Shown one piece after another: positions 52,120 through 60,283 of a stretch of 64,000 nucleotides of DNA. The stretch covers positions 74,629 through 138,628 of the forward strand of contig JBBSPV010000004.1 of the NCBI GenBank assembly GCA_038258425.1. Reading direction: 5' to 3'. Position 1 is the first letter of the stretch; every line of letters begins with the position of its first letter. The position numbers and the translations under genes were made by a program. This DNA comes from DATLGB01 sp038258425 (GTDB lineage Bacteria; Actinomycetota; Thermoleophilia; Solirubrobacterales; Solirubrobacteraceae). The notes below the pieces were generated by a model that made no database searches, was not told the origin of the DNA, and saw only the letters and a program-made list of their open reading frames with translations.

Positions 52120-53736
52120 TTGCCAGTGTCTAGACTAAAGGGTTCTCTGTGCGCCGGTGCCACCTGGTTGCTGTGCGTCGTGATGGTCGGCGCCTGCGGC
52201 GGTTCGGGCGAGGGCACGAAGGACGGTCCCACCGCCGCGCCCGACCTCATGTCGGTCGGCGGGTTCAAGCCCGGGCCACCCAACGACGACGGAAGCCCCC
52301 AGACGATCGTGACCTTCGGCTTCGACAGTCCGGTCTACCTCGCGGGCGGCGATCGGTCGAACTTCCACCTCGTCCCGCTCGACGGCGGCGACGCCGTAGA
52401 CGCCCGCTCGGCGGCGGCGCCCGACGACAGCGACGGCGACGCGGACGTCCGGGTGCTGTTCAGCGGCAAGCTCTCGAAGGACGAATTCGCCCGCGGCTAC
52501 GTGGACTCCAAGGTCGTCACCTCGCGTGAGGCGGGGGCGACGAAGAAGGCGCCGGCCGGCGTCAACCAGGCCGTGCCGGTCTCCCACCGCGGTCGGACGG
52601 AGAACCCCGACCTCGTGAAGGTGAAGCGAGACGGCGACCAGGTCCTGTTCAGCTTCGACGAGCCGCTCACCCAGGACGACGTCATCCAGAGCACGAGCGG
52701 CCTGCGCGTCTACTTCGCCAAGGCCGAGCAGTCCAGCCGCATCCCGGCGGCCGGCGCGCTCGCCGTGAAGCGGCGCACGAAGAAGACGCTGCGCGCCTAC
52801 TACGGCAACGACCTGCCCGGGGGCCGCTCGCTGACGGATGCCGTCGGTGCCTTCGCGGTGCAGGGCACGGTGCAAGCGGCGGAGGGCTCTCGCGGCGGCA
52901 ACGACGGCAAGAACGCCTTCGACGAGCACCGACCGCTCGGGAACACCGGCGCGAAGGTCTGCCCCGCCGCCCACACGCCGAACTCCGCCGCGAAGAACTC
53001 CGGCCCGACCACGGCGCCGGACCTCCTCTCCGTCGGCAGCTTCCGCCGCGGACCCTTCACCAGCCAGTTCACGCCCACGACGTGCGTCGACTTCACCTTC
53101 GACCAGTCGGCCTACATCAAGAACGGCACCCGCTCGAACTTCCGCCTCGTGCCGGAGGACGGCGGCGATGCGATGCCGGGCTCCACCAACGTCATGCCCC
53201 CGCACGACCACGCGGGCGACCGCGTCGTCACCGTCGTCTTCCCGGGCCGCCTGCACCCGAGCGACTTCCCGCGCGGCGCGGTCGACACCGGCGTGGTGAC
53301 CTCGCGGAAGGCGGGCCCCACGCCGAAGGCGCCGCTGAACGTCAACCAGGCGGCGGCGGTCTCGCACCACGGCCGCACCGAGAACCCCGACCTCGTCCAG
53401 GCCGAGCGCGTCGGCGATCAGGTGCAGTTCCGCTTCGACGAGCCGTTGACCAGCGACGACGTCGTGCAGAGCACGAGCGGTCTGCGCGTGTACTTCGCCG
53501 AGACCGAGCAGGCCAACCGGATCCGCGAGGCGGGCGCCCTCAAGGTCGAGCGCCATGGTGACCAGACGCTGCGCGCGAGCTTCGGGCAGGACCTCCCGGA
53601 GGGGATGGCGCTCGCGGATGCCGTCGGCGCGTTCGTCGTGCAGGGCACCGTCCAGGCGGCCAAGGGCTCCCGCGCCGGCAACGACGGCAAGAGCGCGTTC
53701 GACGAGCGCGCACCACTCGACGGGCACGGTGGCTGA
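52120..53736 (+). CDS. Lipoprotein with two copies of the unrecognised secreted domain
   Basis: The product has 538 residues. The TTG start at 52120 has GGAGGG four to five bases upstream and gives a signal peptide ending in lipobox VGAC. Two ~230-residue domains follow (~30-270 and ~297-530), sharing TAPDLxSVGxF, FDxxxYxxxxxSNFxLVP, the GRTENPDLV centre, FDEPLTxDDVxQSTSGLRVYF and VQGTVQAAxGSRxGNDGKxAF. Both also match the domain of the protein at 48622. The gene ends two bases before the channel gene, so it is the first gene of a four-gene operon. It is anchored outside the membrane; the role is unknown. Confidence 0.72.
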   Translation: MPVSRLKGSLCAGATWLLCVVMVGACGGSGEGTKDGPTAAPDLMSVGGFKPGPPNDDGSPQTIVTFGFDSPVYLAGGDRSNFHLVPLDGGDAVDARSAAAPDDSDGDADVRVLFSGKLSKDEFARGYVDSKVVTSREAGATKKAPAGVNQAVPVSHRGRTENPDLVKVKRDGDQVLFSFDEPLTQDDVIQSTSGLRVYFAKAEQSSRIPAAGALAVKRRTKKTLRAYYGNDLPGGRSLTDAVGAFAVQGTVQAAEGSRGGNDGKNAFDEHRPLGNTGAKVCPAAHTPNSAAKNSGPTTAPDLLSVGSFRRGPFTSQFTPTTCVDFTFDQSAYIKNGTRSNFRLVPEDGGDAMPGSTNVMPPHDHAGDRVVTVVFPGRLHPSDFPRGAVDTGVVTSRKAGPTPKAPLNVNQAAAVSHHGRTENPDLVQAERVGDQVQFRFDEPLTSDDVVQSTSGLRVYFAETEQANRIREAGALKVERHGDQTLRASFGQDLPEGMALADAVGAFVVQGTVQAAKGSRAGNDGKSAFDERAPLDGHGG

Positions 53737-53738
53737 GC

Positions 53739-54959
53739 GTGTGGACCGTGCTCGGCGTCTCGCTGCTCGGCTTCACGCTCGTCGACGTCGTGCTCACCAC
53801 GCTGCACCCGACGGGCTCGAGCCTGCTCAGCGGGCGGGCGTTTCGGGCCGTGTGGCGGCCCTGGCGCCGGATCGGCCGGCTGCTGCCCGGGGATGCCCGC
53901 CTGGCGTGGCTGTCCCTGGCCGGTCCGCTGCTCGTGCCGCTCATGCTCGCCCTGTGGACGCTCCTCGTCACCACGGCCTTCGCGTTGATCTACTTCGCCG
54001 GCATCCAGGGGGCGCCCGGGAACGTGACGTTCGAGGGCCAGGCACCGCAGGGGATCGCGCCGGCCTTCCGCCTGAGCTGGATCACGCTGTCGACCATCGG
54101 CTTCGCCGACGTCAAGCCCTCCACGACGGGCTTCTCGCTGCTCGTCGCGGTGGAGGCGCTGCTCGGGCTGCTGATCCTCACCTTGACGATCACGTACTTC
54201 CTGGGCATCCAGCAGGTCGTCCACGAGATCCAGATCCTGGGCAGCAAGCTCCATCATCAGCGCCTGCGCATCGGCGACCCGCTCGGCCCGCTGCGCCACC
54301 GCTGCCGGGACGGGCGCGCCGTCGACCTGGGCAGCTGGCTCGAGGAACTGCACGACAACCTCACGAACATCGGCGAGGGGCTGCGCCGCCATCCGATCAC
54401 GTACTACTTCCACCCGCGCCGGCGCGGATGGTCGCTGCCGGCCACGCTCGGCGCCATCGCCCAGACCGCCGTGGCGCTGCGCTGGGGCCTGCCGGCCTCG
54501 CATCCGGTCGTGCGCGACCCGCGACTCGACACGTTGCTCGAGGCGACCGCCGCGCTCGTGGCCGATCTGCAAGGCGGTCTGGTTCCCGTGCGGCCGCGGC
54601 GGGCGGCACGGCCCGTTCCCCGCTCGGTCTTCGAGGCGGCACGGGCCCAGGGCGGCGCGCGTGATCGGTGGGTGGCCCGCTTCCTGAACCTCGACGACGA
54701 CATGCGGGGGATGCTGGTGGCCGACGACGAGGACCCGGCGGACGCCCACGAGCGCTACCGCGCGTGGCTCGGGTTCGCCGTGCCGCTGACGAACTTCCTC
54801 GAGGACATGGCACGCGATCTCGGCCACGGCCGGCGAGTGCAGGAGCCGCGTCGTTCGCCGCCCGGGTTGCCGCTTACCAGCCTGGACATCCTGGAGCCGG
54901 ACCTGCCCGCCTTCGGCGCGCTCGGCCTGCGCGCCGTCCGCTCGAGGCCCGGCCGGTGA
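53739..54959 (+). CDS. Potassium-channel-like membrane protein with altered selectivity filter
   Basis: The product has 406 residues. An N-terminal helix (TVLGVSLLGFTLVDVVLTTL) precedes an Ion_trans_2-type pore unit: LLVPLMLALWTLLVTTAFAL, pore loop SWITLSTIGFADVKPSTTGF and FSLLVAVEALLGLLILTLTI. The filter position reads TIGFAD instead of TVGYGD. About 230 cytosolic residues follow, with no RCK Rossmann motif. It may conduct K+ with altered selectivity or be a sensor relic. It starts two bases after the lipoprotein stop and overlaps the UPF0182 gene by four bases. Confidence 0.75.
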   Translation: MWTVLGVSLLGFTLVDVVLTTLHPTGSSLLSGRAFRAVWRPWRRIGRLLPGDARLAWLSLAGPLLVPLMLALWTLLVTTAFALIYFAGIQGAPGNVTFEGQAPQGIAPAFRLSWITLSTIGFADVKPSTTGFSLLVAVEALLGLLILTLTITYFLGIQQVVHEIQILGSKLHHQRLRIGDPLGPLRHRCRDGRAVDLGSWLEELHDNLTNIGEGLRRHPITYYFHPRRRGWSLPATLGAIAQTAVALRWGLPASHPVVRDPRLDTLLEATAALVADLQGGLVPVRPRRAARPVPRSVFEAARAQGGARDRWVARFLNLDDDMRGMLVADDEDPADAHERYRAWLGFAVPLTNFLEDMARDLGHGRRVQEPRRSPPGLPLTSLDILEPDLPAFGALGLRAVRSRPGR

Positions 54960-57712
54960 CGACGCTCCTGCGCCGCCGGGCCGGACGGGTTGCGCTCCTG
55001 CAGCTGCGCGGAGGTGCGCTGTGGCTCGTGATCGGCGTCGGGGTCGTGCTCCTCGTCCTGATCGCGGCGTACGTCTACACGGAGGTGCTCTGGTTCCAGA
55101 GCGTCGGCTACCTGGAGATCCTCCGCACGCGCCTGGTCACCCAGGTGGCCATCGTGCTCGTCGCGTTCTTCGCCGTGGCCGGGTTCGTGTTCGTCAACCT
55201 CTGGCTCGCCTGGCGCATGGGCCCCGGTGACGCGCTGCCGAGCAAGCTCGAGTCCCCGGTCGAGCGGGTACGGCTGGTCCTCGAGCCGATCGCCCTGCCC
55301 CTGATCGTGCTGATCTCCGTGGTCGTCGGCCTGGCCTTCGGCCTCACCGCGCTGCCGACGTGGCAGTCGGTGCTGCTCGCCTTCCACCGCGTGGACTTCG
55401 GCCGCACCGACCCGTTCTTCGGCAAGGACCTGGGCTACTTCGTCTTCCAGCTGAAGTTCCTCGTGCTGCTCAACCAGCGGCTCATGTACATGCTGATGGT
55501 CACGCTCGTCCTCATCGCGCTGGCCTACTTCTTCTTCGCCGGCATCCGGCCCCAGGGCCTGGGCGTCAAGGTCGGCTGGCGCACGAACGTCCACCTCTCG
55601 GTGCTCTACATGTGCCTGACCGCCGTCCTGTTCTGGGGCTTCCTCCTCGAGCGGCACCTGCTCTCCTACGATCGCGACGGCGCGATCACCGGCCTCGACT
55701 ACACGGATATCAAGGCCGCGCTGGCTGCCTATTACGTGCTATCGGCGGTGATCGTGCTGGTCTTCGTGATCTTCCAGCTCAACGTGCTGGTGCGGGGCTG
55801 GGCGCTGCCGGCCTTCGGCATCGTGTTCCTCGGCATCGCCGCGCTGTCGCTGGCGCACCTCTACCCGCGCGTCTACGAGTACATCGTCGTCGACCCGCAG
55901 GAGCTCACGCGCAACCGGCCCTACATCAAGGACCACCTCGAGATGACGCGCTATGGCTTCGGGCTGGACCACGTCGACGTCGTGCGCGCCCCGGCCCAGC
56001 CGCGGCTGAGCCAGAAGGAGCTCCGCCGTCGCGGCGCGGAGGTCGGCGCCCGGCTGTGGGATCCGGCCACCCTGCGCGTCGCCTACCAGCAGCTGCAGGC
56101 CCTGCGTCACTACTACACGTTCCCGGGCATCGACGAGGACCGCTACGACCTGGGCTCGGGTGCCCGGGAGATGCTGCTCGGCGTGCGCGAGATCAGCCAG
56201 TCGTCACTCCCCCGCGACGCCAACACGTGGATCAACCGGCGCACGATGTACACGCACGGCTACGGCGTCGTCGCCTCCCCGCCCGCCGAGGCCGACGGGA
56301 GCGGGATGCCGATCATCACCGCCGGCGGCATCCCGGCGCGTGGCCCCAAGGCCCTGTCACCGCGCAACCCGCGCGTGTATTACGGCCAGGCGCCGGCCGA
56401 TCGCGCGCTCGTGTCCACCCCCAACGCGGCCATCGACACCCCGCGGATCGGGGGTGGCTACGGCAGCAGCGCCTACTACGGCCGGGGTGGCGTCAAGCTC
56501 GACTCCGCGTTGCGGCGGGCCGCCTTCGCGCTGCGCTTCTGGCAGCCCAAGCTCCTGCTCAGCCACCGCGTGCGCCGCTCGACGCGGTTGCTGTTGTACC
56601 GCCAGGTCCGCGAGCGCGCCCAGCGGATCGCGCCCTTTCTCAAGTTCGACCACGACCCGTACCCGGTCGTCTCCGGCGATCGCCTGCAGTGGGTGGTCGA
56701 CGCCTACACCACGAGCGACATGGTGCCCTACGCCCGCCGGGTGAACCTCGGCGACCTCACGCGGATCCGCGCGAACGACCCGCAGTCCGGCGAGGGCGAC
56801 CTGCCGCGCGAGCTCGTGCGTGACCGGCCCGGGCTCGACGGCACCGCCAACTACGTGCGCAACAGCGTCAAGGCGGTCGTCGACGCCTACGACGGCACGG
56901 TGACGTTCTACGCCACCGACGACACCGATCCTGTGCTCAAGGCCTGGAAGCGGATCTTCCCGCACGCCTTCACCCCGGTCGAGCAGGCCCCGCCCGACCT
57001 GCGCCGGCACTTCCGCTATCCACGCGACCTCATGCGCGCCCAGGCGGTGATCTGGGCGCTCTACCACATGCGCAGCGCCGACGCGTTCTACGCCAAGGAG
57101 GACGCATGGCGGATCCCGAGCGAGGCGGACTTCATCTCCGACCGCGTCGCCCGCAAGGTCCAGGAGCGCGTGGCGCGACGAGCCGATCTGCGTCCGTACT
57201 ACCTCGAGACGCGGCTGCCCGGCCAGGACAAGGCGGAGTTCCTGCTCGCTCAGCCGTTCAGCCCGACCGATCGCGACGTGCTCAGCGGGTATCTCGCCGG
57301 GCGCAGCGACCCAGGCGTGCTCGGAAAGCTCACCTGCGTGCTCTTCCGGCCCTCCGAGACGGTGTTCGGGCCCCAGCAGGCCCGCTCGCTGATCGAGCAG
57401 GACCCCGACATCTCCGCCTGGATCTCCCTGTGGACGCAGTCGGGCTCGCGCGTGAACCGGGGACGCTTGCTCGTCCTGCCCGTCGGCGGTGAGCTGCTCT
57501 ACGTCCAGGGCCTCTTCCTGCAAGCCGACAAGTCCGAGGTCTCCAACCTGCAGCAGGCGGCGGTCGCCAGCATTCCCGAGCTCAAGCGGGTCGTCGCCGT
57601 GCACGATGGCCACGTCGTCATGCGCAGCACGCTCAAGGCCGCGATCTCCGCCGTGCTTGCAGGCCGCCACGACGCCGCGCGGGACACGCCGCTGCCCGAA
57701 CCCCGACCGTAG
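54956..57712 (+). CDS. UPF0182 family large membrane protein
   Basis: The product has 918 residues. About seven hydrophobic segments lie in the first ~310 residues (ALWLVIGVGVVLLVLIAAYV, VTQVAIVLVAFFAVAGFVFV, ALPLIVLISVVVGLAFGL and others). A very large, probably extracytoplasmic domain follows, with NRPYIKDHLEMTRYGFGLDH, RHYYTFPGIDEDRYDLG and HVVMRSTLKAA-like motifs near the end. This is the COG1615/UPF0182 family, widespread in Actinobacteria and without known function. The GTG start overlaps the channel gene stop (GTGA), so the pair is translationally coupled. Confidence 0.88.
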   Translation: MTTLLRRRAGRVALLQLRGGALWLVIGVGVVLLVLIAAYVYTEVLWFQSVGYLEILRTRLVTQVAIVLVAFFAVAGFVFVNLWLAWRMGPGDALPSKLESPVERVRLVLEPIALPLIVLISVVVGLAFGLTALPTWQSVLLAFHRVDFGRTDPFFGKDLGYFVFQLKFLVLLNQRLMYMLMVTLVLIALAYFFFAGIRPQGLGVKVGWRTNVHLSVLYMCLTAVLFWGFLLERHLLSYDRDGAITGLDYTDIKAALAAYYVLSAVIVLVFVIFQLNVLVRGWALPAFGIVFLGIAALSLAHLYPRVYEYIVVDPQELTRNRPYIKDHLEMTRYGFGLDHVDVVRAPAQPRLSQKELRRRGAEVGARLWDPATLRVAYQQLQALRHYYTFPGIDEDRYDLGSGAREMLLGVREISQSSLPRDANTWINRRTMYTHGYGVVASPPAEADGSGMPIITAGGIPARGPKALSPRNPRVYYGQAPADRALVSTPNAAIDTPRIGGGYGSSAYYGRGGVKLDSALRRAAFALRFWQPKLLLSHRVRRSTRLLLYRQVRERAQRIAPFLKFDHDPYPVVSGDRLQWVVDAYTTSDMVPYARRVNLGDLTRIRANDPQSGEGDLPRELVRDRPGLDGTANYVRNSVKAVVDAYDGTVTFYATDDTDPVLKAWKRIFPHAFTPVEQAPPDLRRHFRYPRDLMRAQAVIWALYHMRSADAFYAKEDAWRIPSEADFISDRVARKVQERVARRADLRPYYLETRLPGQDKAEFLLAQPFSPTDRDVLSGYLAGRSDPGVLGKLTCVLFRPSETVFGPQQARSLIEQDPDISAWISLWTQSGSRVNRGRLLVLPVGGELLYVQGLFLQADKSEVSNLQQAAVASIPELKRVVAVHDGHVVMRSTLKAAISAVLAGRHDAARDTPLPEPRP

Positions 57713-57720
57713 GAGCCCCG

Positions 57721-58287
57721 ATGCTGACCGCCCTGATCGTCCTCGCCCTCATCGTCGTCCTCGTCACGATCCTCGTCGGCTGGCTGCGCGGGCGCGACCG
57801 CAACAACTACTTCGAGAACGAGATCGATCCGTTCTACGCCGAGCCGGCGCGTCTGGCCGCGGCCGGACTCCTGCACGAGGAGCAGAGCGACGGCGGTCGC
57901 CGCCGTCGCCCGACCTACGTGATCACGCCGGCCGGCGAGGCGGCCCTGCGCTCGTGGCTGGCCGAGCCCGCGCGCGACCCGGGTCTGCTCAAGCTCTACT
58001 TCGGCGGCCTCGTGGCGCCGGCCGACGTGCAGGACGTCGCCCGCGCCCGGCAGGAGGTCCATCGCGCCTGCCTGGCCGACTACGAGCGCCTCGAGGAGCT
58101 CCTCAACGATCGCAACGACTGGCGCTACGCGCTGGCCACGGTGCGCCTCGGCGTCCGTTTCGAGCGCCACGCGCTCGAGTTCTGGCAGACGGTCGTCTCC
58201 GAGCCCGTGGACACGCAGGCGACCGTGCCGGAGGGCAACGGGACGCCGCAGCTCTCCGGACGGGGGCGCGGCGGCAACGACGAGTGA
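57721..58287 (+). CDS. Membrane-anchored PadR-like protein
   Basis: The product has 188 residues. Residues 1-20 (MLTALIVLALIVVLVTILVG) are one membrane helix. They replace the first half of the PadR winged helix; only the last helix and wing remain (PARLAAAGLLHEEQSDGGRR, then RRPTYVITPAGEAALRSWL). The C-terminal helical domain (LKLYFGGLVAPADVQDVARA, then RLGVRFERHALEFWQTV) is the PadR dimerisation type. Without the recognition helix it may not bind DNA. AGGAG lies just upstream, eight bases after the UPF0182 stop. It ends the four-gene membrane operon. Confidence 0.7.
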   Translation: MLTALIVLALIVVLVTILVGWLRGRDRNNYFENEIDPFYAEPARLAAAGLLHEEQSDGGRRRRPTYVITPAGEAALRSWLAEPARDPGLLKLYFGGLVAPADVQDVARARQEVHRACLADYERLEELLNDRNDWRYALATVRLGVRFERHALEFWQTVVSEPVDTQATVPEGNGTPQLSGRGRGGNDE

Positions 58288-58304
58288 GGCGCCGTCGGGG
58301 CGCC
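58288..58304. terminator. Hairpin after the membrane operon
   Basis: GGCGCC (58288-58293) and GGCGCC (58299-58304) form a 6-bp self-complementary stem with a five-base loop, directly after the stop codon of the PadR-like gene. The convergent nagA stop is four bases further on, so it may serve both directions. No T-run is present. Confidence 0.5.
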
Positions 58305-58307
58305 GGC

Positions 58308-59405
58308 CTACGCCGCGGCGACCTCGCGGCCGCGCACGAGGGTGCGCCGGACGTGCAGCTCGTCGTCGAGCACGACGAGGTTCGCCGGGCTGCCCACGCG
58401 CAGGCTGCCGAGGTCGGGCCGCCCGGCCAGGCGCGCCGGGACCTCGGCGGCGGCCCGCAGCGCGGCGACGGGCTCGACCCCGCTGGCGACGGCGCAGCGC
58501 ACGGCCTCGTCCATGGTCAGCAGCGACCCGGCCAGCCGGCCGTCCGGGCGCCGCACGGCGCTGCCGTCGACCTCGACGTCCTGGCCGCCGAGCCGGTACG
58601 CGCCGGGGGCGCAGCCGGCCGCCTCGACGGCGTCCGTGACGAGGCAGGCGCGGTCGCCGGCGGTGGCGAAGGCCGCGAGGATGGTCTCCGGTGCGAGGTG
58701 GACGCCGTCGGCGATCAGCTGCACGACGACGCCCGGGTGCACGAGCGCCACCCCGGCGACGCCCGGGTCGCGCGCCGACCAGCGGCGCTGGGCGTTGTGG
58801 AGGTGGGTGACGGCGCGCGCGCCCGCGTCGTAGGCCGCTCGCGCCGTAACGGCGTCGGCGTCCGTGTGGCCGAGGGAGACGGCGACGCCGCGCTCGGCGA
58901 GCTGGGCCACGAGCGCGAGGCCACCGTCGAGCTCGGGCGCGAGGGTCATGGCCGTCACCGGCCCGCTGGCGAGCAGCCCCTCGGCCAGCACGGGGTCGAC
59001 GTCGAGCAGGTGCGCCGGATCGTGCGCGCCCGGCCAGCGCGGCGACAGGAAGGGCCCCTCGAGATGGACGCCGAGCACCTCCGGGCCGTCCGCCGGCGGC
59101 AGGCCGGCCACGGTCTCCAGGGCGGCGCGGAGGGCGTCCACGGGCGAGGTGATGAAGGTCGGGCGGAAGGCGACGACGCCCGTCGCGGCGAGCGCGGCGC
59201 CCGCGGCCACGTAGCCGGCTGCGTCGGCGGCGAGGAAGTCGACGCCGACGAACCCGTTGATGTGGAGGTCGACGAAGCCGGGCGCCGCGAGGCCGCGGAT
59301 CCCCGTCGGCTCGGCGCCGACGGCGGTGACCACCCCGTCCTCGACGACGACGTCGCCCGCGACCACGGCCCCGTCGACCAGCGCGGCTCGGACGCCCAGG
59401 CGCAT
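58308..59405 (-). CDS. nagA: N-acetylglucosamine-6-phosphate deacetylase
   Basis: The product has 365 residues and removes acetate from GlcNAc-6-P to give GlcN-6-P for the SIS deaminase. It has the amidohydrolase barrel with GFVDLHINGFVGVDFL, metal Glu in GVHLEGPFLSPRWPGAHDP, His in VSLGHTDADAV and THLHNAQRRWSARDPG, and the active Asp in CLVTDAVEAAG. LHNAQ differs from the more usual LFNAM. The ATG has TACGCT exactly seven bases upstream. It is the last gene of a minus-strand chain TetR-VOC-VOC-nagA but has its own promoter-like element. Confidence 0.9.
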   Translation of the reverse strand: MRLGVRAALVDGAVVAGDVVVEDGVVTAVGAEPTGIRGLAAPGFVDLHINGFVGVDFLAADAAGYVAAGAALAATGVVAFRPTFITSPVDALRAALETVAGLPPADGPEVLGVHLEGPFLSPRWPGAHDPAHLLDVDPVLAEGLLASGPVTAMTLAPELDGGLALVAQLAERGVAVSLGHTDADAVTARAAYDAGARAVTHLHNAQRRWSARDPGVAGVALVHPGVVVQLIADGVHLAPETILAAFATAGDRACLVTDAVEAAGCAPGAYRLGGQDVEVDGSAVRRPDGRLAGSLLTMDEAVRCAVASGVEPVAALRAAAEVPARLAGRPDLGSLRVGSPANLVVLDDELHVRRTLVRGREVAAA

Positions 59406-59412
59406 GGGCCGG

Positions 59413-59418
59413 AGCGTA
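59413..59418 (-). promoter_or_regulatory. -10 element for nagA, shared block with the TetR promoter
   Basis: TACGCT on the minus strand ends seven bases before the nagA ATG. It lies inside a 19-base block (plus strand GGCCGGAGCGTACCGCGGG at 59407-59425) that recurs exactly at 60899-60917 before the TetR gene, where the same TACGCT ends six bases before that ATG. Confidence 0.5.
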
Positions 59419-59437
59419 CCGCGGGCCGCGCCCGGCC

Positions 59438-59875
59438 TCAGGCGCCGGCGGGGCCGCCCGTGGGCGGTGGCCAGGGTCCGAGCGGCCTGCCGATCTCCCA
59501 GTGGTGGCCGAACGGGTCCCGGACGCGCCCGAGGCGCCAGCCGTGCTCGTCGGCGACCTCCGCGACCAGCGTGGCGCCGGCGGCGACGGCCCGCCGGACC
59601 GTCGCGACCGGGTCCTCGACGACGAGCAGCATCCGCGTGGTGGCGCCCGCGAGCGACTCCGGGCTGAAGCTCCCGTGCTCGGGGGACTCGTCGGCGACCC
59701 AGAACCACGCCCCGTCCACGGCGAGCTGGGCGACGACGGCCTCGTGCTCGTCCGTGCCCCCCACCCGGTAGTCCTCGACCGCGCCGAAGGCGGCCTCGTA
59801 GAACGCGATCGCCTCGCGCCCGCGGCGGACCGAGAGCTGCGGCGCGATCCTCGCGCGCCATGCCTCGCCGCTCAC
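59438..59875 (-). CDS. VOC-superfamily protein (PhnB/glyoxalase-like)
   Basis: The product has 145 residues. APQLSVRRGREAIAFYEAAF is followed by DGAWFWVADESPEHGSFSPE, VEDPVATVRRAVAAGATLVA and DPFGHHWEIGRPLG, the two-repeat betaalphabetabetabeta fold of the VOC family with the PhnB-like arrangement. The substrate is unknown. The GTG start overlaps the stop of the preceding VOC gene by four bases, so the two are co-translated, perhaps as partners. Confidence 0.8.
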   Translation of the reverse strand: MSGEAWRARIAPQLSVRRGREAIAFYEAAFGAVEDYRVGGTDEHEAVVAQLAVDGAWFWVADESPEHGSFSPESLAGATTRMLLVVEDPVATVRRAVAAGATLVAEVADEHGWRLGRVRDPFGHHWEIGRPLGPWPPPTGGPAGA

Positions 59876-60240
59876 GAGACCGGTTCCTGATAGAGCCCGA
59901 GGACGTTGCCGGAGGGATCGCGGAAGCGCGCCGTGAGCTCCGGGGCGTCGGCGCCGACCGGCTGGACGATCTCCCCGCCGTGCGCGCGGACCGCGTCCAC
60001 GCTGGCGGCGACGTCGTCGACCCAGACGTAGAGCAGCAGGCCGGGCTCCGTCGCCGGCGGGCGGCCCGGGACCCAGCTGCCGCTCACCTCCCCGACCCCG
60101 TCGTCGAAGGCGAGGCTGCCGTCGCCCCGGCGGCGGGTCTGCCATCCGAACACCGCGCCGTAGAAGGCCGCGGATCCGTCGACGTCGAGGGTCGGGAGCT
60201 CGAGGTGGCACAGCTTGCCGTGGCCGAGGGTGGGAGGCAT
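59872..60240 (-). CDS. VOC-superfamily protein
   Basis: The product has 122 residues: KLCHLELPTLDVDGSAAFYG, VFGWQTRRRGDGS, YVWVDDVAASVDAVRAHGGE and FRDPSGNVLGLYQE. This is a single glyoxalase-like VOC unit that should dimerise. The His and Glu positions of a metal site are present (HLEL, GLYQE). It lies 43 bp downstream of the TetR gene and overlaps the next VOC gene, so it probably belongs to a TetR-controlled unit. Confidence 0.8.
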   Translation of the reverse strand: MPPTLGHGKLCHLELPTLDVDGSAAFYGAVFGWQTRRRGDGSLAFDDGVGEVSGSWVPGRPPATEPGLLLYVWVDDVAASVDAVRAHGGEIVQPVGADAPELTARFRDPSGNVLGLYQEPVS

Positions 60241-60283
60241 CGGCCCAGGGTCGCGTACACGTACGCAGAACGCAAGCCGAACC

